DNA of 43,262 nucleotides from Nocardia lijiangensis NBRC 108240 (GCF_001613045.1 NZ_BDBP01000090.1:1-43262), one strand, 5' to 3'; positions 18,287-25,713 are shown, counted from the stretch's first letter. Program-made: numbers and translations. The notes: generated by a model from the letters alone, not told the origin.

Positions 18287-18317
18287 TTGACCCGTGGGTA
18301 CAAAACGGTGTTAGGCT
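18287..18317 (+). promoter_or_regulatory. Promoter of the tetR gene, leaderless geometry
   Basis: TTGACC (18287-18292) and an extended -10, TGT-TAGGCT (18309-18317), precede the GTG at 18325 by exactly 7 nt. Transcription should start at or next to the start codon. GGTACAAAA (18297-18305) lies in the spacer and recurs inverted before the downstream SDR gene. Confidence 0.6.
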
Positions 18318-18324
18318 CGGATCC

Positions 18325-18903
18325 GTGGGCAGGCCGAAACAGTTCGATCCGGACGCCGCCGTGGCGCGGGCGACCGAGGTGTTCTGGCGCAAGGGCTATG
18401 CCGATACCACTCCGCAAGACCTCGTGGACGCGCTCGGCATCGGAAAAGGCAGCCTGTACAACACCTTCGGCAGCAAGCGGGCGCTGTTCGAGCGGGCGCT
18501 CGAGCACTACCGGGACAATCAGTCCACGACCGTCACGGAGCTACTGGAGCAGCCGGGGCCGGTGAAAGAGCGGCTGCGCGCCGCACTGCTACTGGTCGCC
18601 GAGACCAATCTCGCCGATCCCGATCGGCGCGGCTGCTTCGCGGTGAACACCGCCGCGGCGCTCGGCGGGGCGGATGCGGAGGCCACCGAGCAGGTCCGGC
18701 GGATGTTCGACCGCACCGAGTCGGCATTCCAGTCCGCCATCGAGGAGGGGCAGCGTGCGGGCGAGATCGCCCGCGGACGCGATTCGCGAGCGACGGCGAG
18801 CATGCTGCTCAGCACATTGATCGGGATGCAGGTGCTGTCCAAGACCGCCGAAGGTCCCGAGCGTTCGATGCGCACGATCGATGCGGTGATCGACGCCCTC
18901 TGA
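18325..18903 (+). CDS. TetR-family regulator
   Basis: A 192-residue regulator with the helix-turn-helix at about 28-48 (TTPQDLVDALGIGKGSLYNTFGSK), directly after the typical N-terminal GRPKQFDPD. The C-terminal ligand domain includes the RRGCFAVNTAAALG segment common in the AcrR/YxaF-like subgroup that senses small organic compounds. The frame is open further upstream, but GTG 18325 is selected because GRPK is the usual TetR beginning and the promoter is placed for a leaderless message. An SDR gene follows 70 bp downstream and is the likely target together with tetR itself. Confidence 0.88.
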   Translation: MGRPKQFDPDAAVARATEVFWRKGYADTTPQDLVDALGIGKGSLYNTFGSKRALFERALEHYRDNQSTTVTELLEQPGPVKERLRAALLLVAETNLADPDRRGCFAVNTAAALGGADAEATEQVRRMFDRTESAFQSAIEEGQRAGEIARGRDSRATASMLLSTLIGMQVLSKTAEGPERSMRTIDAVIDAL

Positions 18904-18941
18904 GGCTTCCCTTTTCCGACCCACACCTTCGCTCACCCATA

Positions 18942-18950
18942 TTTTGTACC
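18942..18950. promoter_or_regulatory. Inverted copy of GGTACAAAA between tetR and SDR
   Basis: TTTTGTACC here is the reverse complement of the 9-mer within the tetR promoter (18297-18305). Two copies around one regulator suggest an operator half-site of this TetR protein; the rest of the two sites differs. Confidence 0.35.
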
Positions 18951-18973
18951 TCTAGTTAAAGAATGGAAGGCAC

Positions 18974-19756
18974 ATGGATCTCCAGCTCAACGGCAAGACC
19001 GCGGTCGTCACCGGAGCCAGTCGCGGCATCGGGCTCGCGACGGTGCGCCGCTTGACCGCCGAGGGCGTGCGCGTCGTCGGCGCGGCGCGCAAACCCACCG
19101 CCGAACTCGAGGCGACGGGTGCGGCGGCGGTGGCGGTGGACCTCGCCGCGCCCGGAGGTGCGACCGAACTGGTCGAGCGCGCGGCGGCCGAACTCGGCGG
19201 CATCGATCTGCTGGTGAACAACGTCGGCGGCGGCGACGCGGTCGACGTCGGCGACTTCGCGACCATCGACGACGCGCGCTGGCGAGAGGTGTTCGACCTC
19301 AACTTCTTCGCGGCGGTGCGCGTCACCCGGGCGGCGCTGCCGTTCCTGACGTCGGGCGGCGGCGCGATCGTCAACGTGTCCTCGATCGGCGCACGGCGTC
19401 CGGCCGGACCGCCGCTGGCCTACCACGTCGCCAAGGCCGCGCTCACCGCGTTCGGCAAGGGGCTCGCCGAGGAACTCGGACCGCAGGGGGTCCGCGTCGC
19501 GACCGTCTCGCCCGGACCGGTGCGCACCGACATCTGGGAAGCGCCGGACGGTTTCGGCGGGAAGCTGGCCCAGGCCGTCGCCCTCGATCAGTCCGAATTT
19601 CTCACCCACGTCCCGGCGCGGATGGGCATGGTCACCGGCAGGTTCACCGAACCCGACGAGGTCGCGGCGCTGATCACCTTCCTGCTCTCGGATGTGGCAG
19701 GCAGCATCACGGGCTCCGATCACCTGATCGACGGTGGGATCATCAAGTCGATCTGA
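18974..19756 (+). CDS. Short-chain dehydrogenase/reductase
   Basis: The 260-residue classical SDR has cofactor motif TGASRGIG (13-20), NNVGG (82-86), Ser136 in NVSSIG, catalytic Tyr150 and Lys154 in YHVAK, and a C-terminal DHLIDGG typical of 3-oxoacyl-ACP-reductase-like members. ATG has GAATGGAAGG upstream. Position after a TetR gene suggests an inducible detoxification or catabolic enzyme; substrate unknown. Confidence 0.9.
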   Translation: MDLQLNGKTAVVTGASRGIGLATVRRLTAEGVRVVGAARKPTAELEATGAAAVAVDLAAPGGATELVERAAAELGGIDLLVNNVGGGDAVDVGDFATIDDARWREVFDLNFFAAVRVTRAALPFLTSGGGAIVNVSSIGARRPAGPPLAYHVAKAALTAFGKGLAEELGPQGVRVATVSPGPVRTDIWEAPDGFGGKLAQAVALDQSEFLTHVPARMGMVTGRFTEPDEVAALITFLLSDVAGSITGSDHLIDGGIIKSI

Positions 19757-19905
19757 AATGCTGTAGAGCCCACGGCATTTCGTGCGGCGGGAAGCGAAAA
19801 TTCCGACGCCACTCGGCGGTACATCTCATCGATTCCGCTGTGTAACAACCTTTTCCGCGTTGCCGATGCAGGGCAGGTCAGCGTCATGCTCGGGGAAGAG
19901 GACGA

Positions 19906-20160
19906 ATGCAGATCGCAATCGGGATAGTGATGATGGCCGTGGTCGGCACGCTCGCCTACAAGAAGGGACTGCAGCCGTTGACCTGGCTGCTCGCGGCCGG
20001 TCCGCTCGGCTTCATCGTGTTGTTCTTCCTGCCTTCGGCCAAGGAGGAAGGGCTGGACAAAGCTACCCGCGCGTCCCGGATCAAACTGGGAAATACGACC
20101 GGACTTGCGCTCTCGGTTCTCGCCGTCCTCGCGACGTTGGTCGTCTTCGCCGTCAGCTAG
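19906..20160 (+). CDS. Small membrane protein, about three helices
   Basis: An 84-residue hydrophobic protein with helices at about 2-17, 24-42 and 64-83, and a short charged loop (SAKEEGLDKATRASR) between the second and third. ATG is preceded by GAAGAGGA. No family recognised. A strong hairpin (20250-20278) lies downstream, supporting a real transcription unit. Confidence 0.65.
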   Translation: MQIAIGIVMMAVVGTLAYKKGLQPLTWLLAAGPLGFIVLFFLPSAKEEGLDKATRASRIKLGNTTGLALSVLAVLATLVVFAVS

Positions 20161-20249
20161 CGCCGTCGGTTGGGCGAATTCATCTGCCACGGATGTGGAT
20201 TCGGCATCGCGTCGGCCGAATTCGCCTCCACAGCAGCGTGATCGGACGA

Positions 20250-20278
20250 GCGGCGGCGTGATCCACTCACGCCGCCGC
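20250..20278 (+). terminator. Terminator after the small membrane protein gene
   Basis: A perfect 12-bp GC stem (20250-20261 with 20267-20278) with a 5-nt loop. Confidence 0.6.
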
Positions 20279-20715
20279 GGTCCGCTCCCCGCAAACGGGT
20301 CGCAATGTGTCCAAAGTCCAGGCGCCACGGTTCGCAGACCGGAGTGCCGACCCTGCCCGCGCCTGAGTAGACCTGAAGTAGGTCGACTAACCGTTGCACC
20401 ATCCCGGAAGACGGGTGGTCATTCGGCTCACCTGACGGCACACCTCCCATGGAGGCGGGACGCTCCCATAGTAATCGAACATACGATCGAATCAAGTGCC
20501 TTCTAGCGCCATGCGCTCGCAGATTCGACGTTATCCACCTTCACCGTGGACGATCGCTCCGAGTTCGTTGTGCTGCAACGATGCTGCCGGTGTCACGAAC
20601 CAGGCACAGGGGGGATGTCGCTGGAATCGCGAAGCGCGGACTGGCTCGGTAACCCCCTCACCAACGACAGCGAAAGCCATGTGTCGGTCTGGCGCAAACC
20701 GGCCGGGTTGTCGGA
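20279..20715. other. Region without a recognisable gene
   Basis: About 440 bp of mixed composition, lower in GC near 20460-20540. Open frames exist on both strands but none has a ribosome site with protein-like sequence. It may hold gene debris or the distal promoter region of its neighbours. Confidence 0.4.
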
Positions 20716-21216
20716 TCAGTAGCTACGCGCGCTGGCTCCATCAGCGAAGCGCAGAGGCGTACTACGGCGATCTCTCATCCGAGACAAGAATTCCAGCAGT
20801 TCTGCCTCCTGATGGTCGTGCGCCCACCGGGACAGTTCCCCGATTTTGGCCTGCAGCAAGTCGTCCAACTCGGTCAATGCGCAAACGCAACTTGCTTCCA
20901 CGGCGCCGCCCTCCTCAGGGTCGGCGCCTTCGTGCACCGCGAATACTTCGACATACCGCGCATCAGGAGCAACCGGTATGGGGACGAGCTTGACGAAGAA
21001 GTTCCCTTCCCAGAAGTAGAAGTCGGCTTCCTCGCCGCTGCGAGCCTCCCCGATCGCGGTACGTAGCGACCCCAGAAACGGCAGCACCTCGTCGGTCCAG
21101 CCGTGTCCGGGAAAGTCGTAGCCGTCGATGGTGATCCAGACTTTGCCGGAGACGTAGAGCTGTGGCCGGCGGGAGTCGACAACCACGTCTTCTATTGGGA
21201 TGTTCAGTTCGAACAT
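20716..21216 (-). CDS. Hypothetical cytoplasmic protein
   Basis: The 166-residue acidic protein shows alternating strand-like segments (VSGKVWITIDGYDFPG, ADFYFWEGNFFVKLVPI) followed by a helical C-terminal part (LDDLLQAKIGELSRWAHDH). The W-x-x-x-D-G...F-P-x-x-G-W pattern recalls small single-domain proteins often found beside toxins or in accessory islands, but I do not recognise the family. It has no signal peptide or membrane helix. A -10-like GATAAT is 7 nt before the ATG, so the mRNA may be leaderless. Confidence 0.65.
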   Translation of the reverse strand: MFELNIPIEDVVVDSRRPQLYVSGKVWITIDGYDFPGHGWTDEVLPFLGSLRTAIGEARSGEEADFYFWEGNFFVKLVPIPVAPDARYVEVFAVHEGADPEEGGAVEASCVCALTELDDLLQAKIGELSRWAHDHQEAELLEFLSRMRDRRSTPLRFADGASARSY

Positions 21217-21223
21217 GAGCCCG

Positions 21224-21229
21224 ATTATC
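21224..21229 (-). promoter_or_regulatory. -10 hexamer GATAAT placed for a leaderless mRNA
   Basis: On the minus strand GATAAT is followed by 7 nt and then the ATG at 21216. Confidence 0.45.
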
Positions 21230-21368
21230 GGTCACTTCGCCCAGTTTCTCTTCACTGAGAAGCAGGTCGACCCGATCAACCCCTTGCCTCCGTAAAACCT
21301 GATGGCAGACGGCGGCGACCACTGCTACGTTTCGAGAGACCGTGCCAGAGACCGAGGAGGTGGTACCC

Positions 21369-21422
21369 GTGAACGCAGTATCGACATGGGCGCTCCCCTC
21401 TGGGGTCGCGGTCGGGCGATAG
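21369..21422 (+). CDS. Possible 17-residue leader peptide
   Basis: GTG at 21369 is preceded, at normal spacing, by a strong ribosome site (GAGGAGG, 21354-21360) and encodes 17 residues (NAVSTWALPSGVAVG core) before TAG at 21420-21422. The stop coincides with the foot of a hairpin that holds the ribosome site of the next gene. It could be a leader peptide for translational control, or the stub of a deleted gene. Confidence 0.4.
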   Translation: MNAVSTWALPSGVAVGR

Positions 21423-21467
21423 GTCGTCCGGGAGTGCCCTTCAAGAGCACTCCCGAAAGGCACGACC
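21422..21467 (+). promoter_or_regulatory. Hairpin enclosing the ribosome site of the alpha/beta hydrolase gene
   Basis: Inner stem 21429-21437 with 21447-21455 (9 bp); outer stem 21422-21427 with 21462-21467 (6 bp). The AAAGG ribosome site (21456-21460) lies in the internal loop, and the ATG follows the outer stem directly. This could limit ribosome access unless opened by translation of the leader ORF. Confidence 0.45.
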
Positions 21468-22199
21468 ATGCAATTCGTTTCCGAGCAGCGCCTCGACGAC
21501 GGCGTCCTCGAACGCGCATTCACCCTCGGCGAGATCCCCGGCATCCTGTGGACGCCCGGATCCGCATCCGCACCGGCGCCGCTGATCCTGGTCGGCCACC
21601 CCGGCGGACTGCCCATGATGTACCCCCGACTGGTGGCCCGGGCCCGGCACGCCGCGGCGGAGGGCTTCGCCGCGGCCACCATCGAGCTCCCCGGGAGCGG
21701 TGACCGGCCCCGTTCCGCCGCCGCCGAGGAGGCCCGCGCCGACCTGCGCCGGGTGCTGGAGGCCGGCGAGCCGGTCACCGACGACATCGTCGACCGGCTC
21801 ATACTTCCTTTGCTCGACCCGGCGGTCTCGGAATGGCAGACCGCTCTGGACGCCCTGCTCGCGCTGCCCGAGATCGGCGGCCCGGTCGGGTATTCGGGAG
21901 GGGTGATCTCCATCGGCACACGGCTGGCTGTGGTCGAACCGCGCATCACGGCCGCCGTCCTGTTCGCGGGAAGTTACGTGCCGCGCACCATCATCGAGGA
22001 GGCCCGGCAGGTCACCATTCCGCTGTATGTCCTGCTGCAGTGGGACGACGAAGGAAACGACCGGCAGATGGCGCTGGACCTGTTCGACGCCTTCGGCTCC
22101 AAGGAGAAGACGCTGAATGCCAATATGGGCGGGCACACCGGAGTCCCGCAGCACGCGGGTGAGGAGGCGAACCGGTTCTTCGCCCGGCACCTGAAGTGA
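21468..22199 (+). CDS. Alpha/beta hydrolase (dienelactone-hydrolase-like)
   Basis: The 243-residue protein has the oxyanion HPGG segment (44-47), the nucleophile elbow GYSGG with Ser143, an acidic residue in LQWDDEGND and the catalytic His in GGHTGVP. It has no signal peptide, so it acts in the cytoplasm. It resembles uncharacterised hydrolases of streptomycetes and nocardiae. ATG is preceded by AAAGG inside a hairpin, with a leader ORF further upstream. Substrate unknown. Confidence 0.85.
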   Translation: MQFVSEQRLDDGVLERAFTLGEIPGILWTPGSASAPAPLILVGHPGGLPMMYPRLVARARHAAAEGFAAATIELPGSGDRPRSAAAEEARADLRRVLEAGEPVTDDIVDRLILPLLDPAVSEWQTALDALLALPEIGGPVGYSGGVISIGTRLAVVEPRITAAVLFAGSYVPRTIIEEARQVTIPLYVLLQWDDEGNDRQMALDLFDAFGSKEKTLNANMGGHTGVPQHAGEEANRFFARHLK

Positions 22200-22208
22200 G
22201 GCCGGCCC

Positions 22209-22376
22209 GTCAGGCCAGCGGCAGACAATAGAGCCGTCGGCCAGGACGCCGCTCATCGAGGACAGGTCCCGGCCCTCCTCTACGGCGGTGGCCAGCGGAT
22301 GCACAACCGCCCCGGCCGCGGCGGTACCGCGGTACCCCCGGTCGGGGCGGTTGGCCACCAGCGCCTCCAGTCCCAG
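22209..22376 (-). pseudogene. Possible gene remnant between two hydrolase genes
   Basis: A minus-strand stretch of about 55 codons reads like a protein end (GLEALVANRPDRGYRG, ATAVEEGRDLSS, GVLADGSIVCRWPDG), but it has no start codon of its own and no stop before running into the antisense of the neighbouring hydrolase. The family is not recognised. It may be the 3' end of a decayed gene. Confidence 0.25.
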
Positions 22377-22396
22377 CCTCCAACAAAAGCTGGGAG
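22372..22396 (-). terminator. Hairpin directly after the esterase stop
   Basis: TCCCAGC and GCTGGGA form a 7-bp stem with an 11-nt loop adjoining the TAG of the esterase gene. Confidence 0.4.
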
Positions 22397-23317
22397 CTAT
22401 TTCCTGGCCAGACGGTGGGCAAGCCATGATTCGATATCCCGAAGGGCGGTGGCAGCCATACCGGTTGGGCGGTGGGTGAATGCGTGTGTGGACTCGGGGT
22501 ACACGCGGATGTCCACATCGTTTCCCGCCGCGGAGAGCCGGGCGGCCATAGCCAGGTTGTCCTCGAGGAGAATATCGAGACGACCTACCACCAGCAGCGC
22601 AGGCGGTAGGCCACCGAGATCGCCGTAGAGGGGAGATATATCGGGGTCGGTCCGGTCGGCGACGTGCCCGGCATACGCCTGGATGAAGAACTCGTCGGCG
22701 TACAGCTTGCCGCCGGGAGATTGCCCGCTGAGGTCATAGGCGCCGAACTGAAGGACGACACCGGCGAACGGATCGGCCATGCCCTGGTCTCGTAGACGTA
22801 GCAGGGTGGTCATGGCCAGAGTGGATCCCGCCGATGCTCCGCCGATCGCCAGTTCCGTTGTCCCGAACAATGATTCCGCCTGTTCCAGGAGCCAGAGGGC
22901 AGCGGTTTCGCAGTCGTCGGGAGCCGCGGGCCATGGATGCTCGGGCGCCAGCCGATACTCGACGCTCACCACGGCCACTCCGAGGGAGTCGGCCAGCCGA
23001 GCATTGCGAGCATCCCCACTCGCCGCCGATCCGAGATAGAAGCCTCCAGGGTGGATGTCGAGATAGGCGCCCCGGATCTCGGTTTCGCGGGGAACGATGA
23101 CCCGCACCGAGACTCGACGCCCACCGGCTTCGGCGGTGCACTCGACAGCCCTGTCGCCCAACGGCTGGAGGGACCTGGCCTGCCTTTCCCGAACCTGCCC
23201 TAGCTCCTCGACAGTGGCCGGGCCTGCAACAGCTTTCGAGGCCGCGTTGAACTGCCGACTCTCCTCGACGTAAGCGTGGAGCTCCTCATCGATCAGCCGC
23301 TTCAGTCCGATCTCCAT
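22397..23317 (-). CDS. Alpha/beta hydrolase fold-3 esterase (HSL family)
   Basis: A 306-residue member of the hormone-sensitive-lipase family. The oxyanion motif is HPGGF (89-93; usually HGGG, so the second position is changed), the nucleophile Ser162 sits in GASAG, and Asp248 (GRLDILLEDN) and His278 (STHAFTH) complete the triad. EYRLAPEHPWPA is a family hallmark. No signal peptide. ATG follows the antitoxin stop without a gap (TGAATG), so it must be co-translated with the upstream toxin-antitoxin pair. Confidence 0.9.
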   Translation of the reverse strand: MEIGLKRLIDEELHAYVEESRQFNAASKAVAGPATVEELGQVRERQARSLQPLGDRAVECTAEAGGRRVSVRVIVPRETEIRGAYLDIHPGGFYLGSAASGDARNARLADSLGVAVVSVEYRLAPEHPWPAAPDDCETAALWLLEQAESLFGTTELAIGGASAGSTLAMTTLLRLRDQGMADPFAGVVLQFGAYDLSGQSPGGKLYADEFFIQAYAGHVADRTDPDISPLYGDLGGLPPALLVVGRLDILLEDNLAMAARLSAAGNDVDIRVYPESTHAFTHRPTGMAATALRDIESWLAHRLARK

Positions 23318-23626
23318 TCAGGCGGGCTTGGCCAGACCGGACAGGGCGCGGATAGCGTCGGTCAGCGAGATCGGATGGTCGTGTTCGATCGCGGCGAGCC
23401 CGGTCTCGAGGAGCTGGCGCATCAGCATGGATTGGGTGATGCCTCGATCGGCGGCCGCGGCCTTGATCCGCGTGTCGAGCTCGGTCGGCATCTTCAGCGA
23501 GCGCGACACCATGATGCCCTCGGGGCCAGGAGTCGGGGGCAGCTCGACCGGTTCGTCGCTGTACTCCAGACGCGCGGCGAGAGCGGCCATCTCTTCGGGG
23601 GTGTCGGGCCATTCGGTGCTGCTCAT
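23318..23626 (-). CDS. Ribbon-helix-helix antitoxin
   Basis: The 102-residue protein has a disordered acidic N terminus (EWPDTPEEMAALAARLE) and a ribbon-helix-helix segment at about 40-75: a strand MVSRSLKMPTEL, then helices TRIKAAAADRG and TQSMLMRQLLETGL. This is the usual layout of an antitoxin that binds DNA and neutralises its partner. The ATG overlaps the toxin stop by 4 nt (ATGA). Toxin-first order matches BrnTA-like modules. The inverted repeat GTACCAC-N4-GTGGTAC upstream of the toxin is its likely operator. Confidence 0.8.
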   Translation of the reverse strand: MSSTEWPDTPEEMAALAARLEYSDEPVELPPTPGPEGIMVSRSLKMPTELDTRIKAAAADRGITQSMLMRQLLETGLAAIEHDHPISLTDAIRALSGLAKPA

Positions 23627-23907
23627 CGCGTCTTCTCCCACTTGCTGAATTCCTGGAGTTGATCCGGCGTCATCATCTGGGCCGCGACGATCTGACGATC
23701 GAGGCCGTCCAACGCCCGCAGGGTGACGATCAACGGGCGCCCATCATCGGTGCGACCCCAGATCGTCAGCGCCGAGAGCCCGGTCACCGGGTCGACACCA
23801 CGACGCGGCCAACGACGATCGGCATAGAGCACCTCGATCACCTCGTGGCGCTCGATCCCGGCCAACGCCAGGACCGTGACAATGCCGTACCACCATTCGT
23901 AGGCCAC
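23623..23907 (-). CDS. Putative type II toxin (BrnT-like)
   Basis: A 94-residue protein starting VAYEWWYGIVTVLALAGI. The features RHEVIEVLY, a central WGRTDDGRPLIVTLR strand pair and the C-terminal RQIVAAQMMT are compatible with the BrnT-like RNase fold, in which GRxLxVxxR...R-I-x-A-R is a hallmark; here the late Arg is Gln, so identity is uncertain. The second of two adjacent GTG codons is chosen because a TAGGAT -10 ends 6 nt before it. Directly upstream of and overlapping the antitoxin gene. Confidence 0.65.
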   Translation of the reverse strand: MAYEWWYGIVTVLALAGIERHEVIEVLYADRRWPRRGVDPVTGLSALTIWGRTDDGRPLIVTLRALDGLDRQIVAAQMMTPDQLQEFSKWEKTR

Positions 23908-23913
23908 CACCCG

Positions 23914-23945
23914 ATCCTACCGGTTGCGTACCACCCGCGTGGTAC
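23914..23945 (-). promoter_or_regulatory. Toxin-antitoxin promoter and operator
   Basis: GTACCAC-CCGC-GTGGTAC is a perfect 7-bp inverted repeat (23928-23945) covering where the -35 would be. TAGGAT on the minus strand (23919-23914) is the -10, 6 nt before the GTG. A further GTACCAC half-site is inside the toxin gene (23887-23893). Confidence 0.6.
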
Positions 23946-24234
23946 CTCACTCCGGACCCAGTCCACACCTTGGCTATGGCAGGTGGCCAATCCTGTGGCT
24001 CGACAGGTTGGTTGTCGCAGGGGAGGCCGTCAGATGCTGTTGCTGATCAACGAGGATGCCGAGCTGTCACCAGCCGAGCAGCGGTTCGCCGAGTGAATGG
24101 TGCAGTGGAGCCCCGCGCAGCCGGGCTTGGTGTTGGCGATCCAAGATTGTGGAAACCAAATCGCAAGGGCGTGCGTCGAATATGTGTGAGGAGCCGGACA
24201 AACGGACCCGGCCACAATGGGGAGGAACTCTCAC
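23946..24234. other. Intergenic region upstream of the small secreted protein
   Basis: With the operator it makes a 327-bp gap. A 20-codon frame (24034-24096, MLLLINEDAELSPAEQ) is the only protein-like piece and may be debris. The rest holds the promoter for the plus-strand gene at 24235; no clear hexamers seen. Confidence 0.35.
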
Positions 24235-24540
24235 ATGCGTATGCGGAAGCTGATCGTCGCCCTCGCTCTGCCGATGGCAGTCGCTACCGGGTTGATCGGA
24301 GCGGCCAACGCATCGGCGGTGCCGACGAATACAGTGGAGTCGGTCGTTCAGGCAGATCCGATCGCTCGATTCACCGCCACTGTCAAGTGCCAGCTGGTCA
24401 AGCACGGTGGCGAGACACTCGGATACATCACAGGGACCGGAAGCGGAAAGACCAAGCCGGATGCGGTTGCTGCCGCGAAGAAGGATGCTGACCGCAGCGT
24501 TCCGCAGGGCCACTACAAGCGTCACTGCAAGGAGATCTGA
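24235..24540 (+). CDS. Small secreted basic protein
   Basis: The 101-residue precursor has a Sec signal peptide (RMRKLIVALALPMAVATGLIG) with a likely cut after ANASA, giving a mature protein of about 74 residues. The mature part is Lys-rich with two cysteines (TVKCQLV and KRHCKEI), which could form one disulphide, and a GTGSGKTKPDA stretch. ATG 24235 is chosen for GGGGAGGAA upstream. I do not recognise the family. A 78-residue ORF follows after 3 nt, so they form a pair. Confidence 0.75.
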   Translation: MRMRKLIVALALPMAVATGLIGAANASAVPTNTVESVVQADPIARFTATVKCQLVKHGGETLGYITGTGSGKTKPDAVAAAKKDADRSVPQGHYKRHCKEI

Positions 24541-24543
24541 GTT

Positions 24544-24780
24544 ATGTCGGACGAGAAGCGATTGTGGGAGATCCGCCTGGGCGTGATTGCGTCCGAGGAG
24601 CAAGCACGCGCAGTCGCCGAGCAGGTCGAGCGACTCCTGTGCCCTGACCCCGACCACGCTCCTCCGTGCCCGATCCCGTGGAGCCTCGGCATCGATGCCG
24701 AGGAAGAGATGAGCGAGGACCGCCGACGGGAATACGACGACGTGGTGGAGCAACACCGGATCGAGTCCGGCACCGCCTGA
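24544..24780 (+). CDS. Small hypothetical protein
   Basis: A 78-residue acidic cytoplasmic protein (SDEKRLWEIRLGVIASEEQARAV) with a Cys/Pro-rich centre (CPDPDHAPPCPIPW) and an acidic helix at the end. It resembles small phage- or plasmid-borne proteins of Nocardia in style only. Three nt after the secreted-protein stop. Confidence 0.65.
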   Translation: MSDEKRLWEIRLGVIASEEQARAVAEQVERLLCPDPDHAPPCPIPWSLGIDAEEEMSEDRRREYDDVVEQHRIESGTA

Positions 24781-24806
24781 CAAAGACCGCCGAGCAGAGT
24801 CAGAAC

Positions 24807-24837
24807 CCCCGGGGCACCTTCACCCCGGGGCACCTTC
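24807..24837. repeat. Tandem 15-bp direct repeat
   Basis: CCCCGGGGCACCTTC occurs twice (24807-24821 and 24823-24837) separated by one A, between two convergent genes and next to the terminator. Confidence 0.8.
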
Positions 24838-24873
24838 GAAGGGCCGCCGAGACAAGAGTCTCGGCGACCCTTC
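24838..24873. terminator. Bidirectional terminator between convergent genes
   Basis: Inverted repeat 24838-24853 with 24858-24873, 14 pairs with a small internal loop and a 4-nt loop (AAGA), between the plus-strand gene ending at 24780 and the lipase gene ending at 24902. Confidence 0.7.
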
Positions 24874-24901
24874 AGCAACTCCGTCGGCAGGGTTCAGCCG
24901 A

Positions 24902-25591
24902 CTACTTCACGAAGTCGCGCACGCCCTCGAAAACCGTCGACGACGACAGCAGCGTGAGATGTCCGGGGCACAGCGTCTGAGTGTTGGTGGCACCGCTGAG
25001 AATGGTGCTCTGATCGGGGTTGATGATCTCGTCGCACGGTGACCACCAGGTGCCGTAGTTCACCAGGCCGGGGGTTTCGTCGCCGCTGTTGAGTTCGGCC
25101 AGGAAGGCTGAGCCGGGCCGCATCTCAACACAGGAGGCGTCGGCGCATCCGTTGGCGACTTCGGTGCCGTGGTTGGGGCCGCCGATGGAGACCCAGTCGT
25201 CGACGAAACCCAGGCCGTCGAGGTTCTTCAGGTACCAGCGACTGTTGAGACCGCCCATCGAGTGAGTGATGATGTCGACCTTGGCGGCACCGGTTTTCGC
25301 GCGTAGCGCATCGACCTGCGCTTTCACCTCCAGCGCGATGTCCGTGTTCGACTGTGAGCTGTCGTAGCTGAATCGCGCCAACTCTTTTGCGGGGTACCCC
25401 GCGGCCAGGAATCGGCCCCACATGTAATCCCAGTTCCACGCCCCTCCCTGCCATCCGTGGACGAAAAGGATCGGATCCCGTACCGGCGCAGCAGCGGCCG
25501 GTGGCGTGGCGATGCCGAGTGCAGCGGTGGCCGTCGTGACCAGGGTGATTGCGGCCATCCCGAGGCGGCGCATGGTCGATGTGATGTGCAT
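24902..25591 (-). CDS. Secreted triacylglycerol lipase/esterase
   Basis: The 229-residue precursor has a signal peptide (about 1-35, ending PPAAAA) and a lipase fold close to small Bacillus LipA-type and Streptomyces lipases. It carries VHGWQGG for the oxyanion hole, Ser111 in the nucleophile motif THSMGG, the acid in WSPCDEIINP and His in CPGHLTLLSS. Four or five cysteines in the secreted part suggest disulphides. A second ATG at residue 7 could be the real start. A GGAG ribosome site sits 8 nt upstream of the ATG. It likely releases fatty acids outside the cell. Confidence 0.9.
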   Translation of the reverse strand: MHITSTMRRLGMAAITLVTTATAALGIATPPAAAAPVRDPILFVHGWQGGAWNWDYMWGRFLAAGYPAKELARFSYDSSQSNTDIALEVKAQVDALRAKTGAAKVDIITHSMGGLNSRWYLKNLDGLGFVDDWVSIGGPNHGTEVANGCADASCVEMRPGSAFLAELNSGDETPGLVNYGTWWSPCDEIINPDQSTILSGATNTQTLCPGHLTLLSSSTVFEGVRDFVK

Positions 25592-25713
25592 GTGTTTTGA
25601 CTCCGATCTGCTCGCTCCATTGCGAGTAGACAGAAAACTAGCGCCGCAAGGTTAATCCCGCGCACTGTGGAACTGAGCTATTTCAACTTGCCGCCGTATC
25701 CGGGGATCTCTTT

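Noticed and set aside
20157..20495. Minus-strand frame with a protein-like stretch (VQRLVDLLQVYSGAGR)
   Set aside because: No ribosome site, it crosses the terminator of the small membrane protein gene, and the rest is unlike protein; possibly debris but too weak to list.
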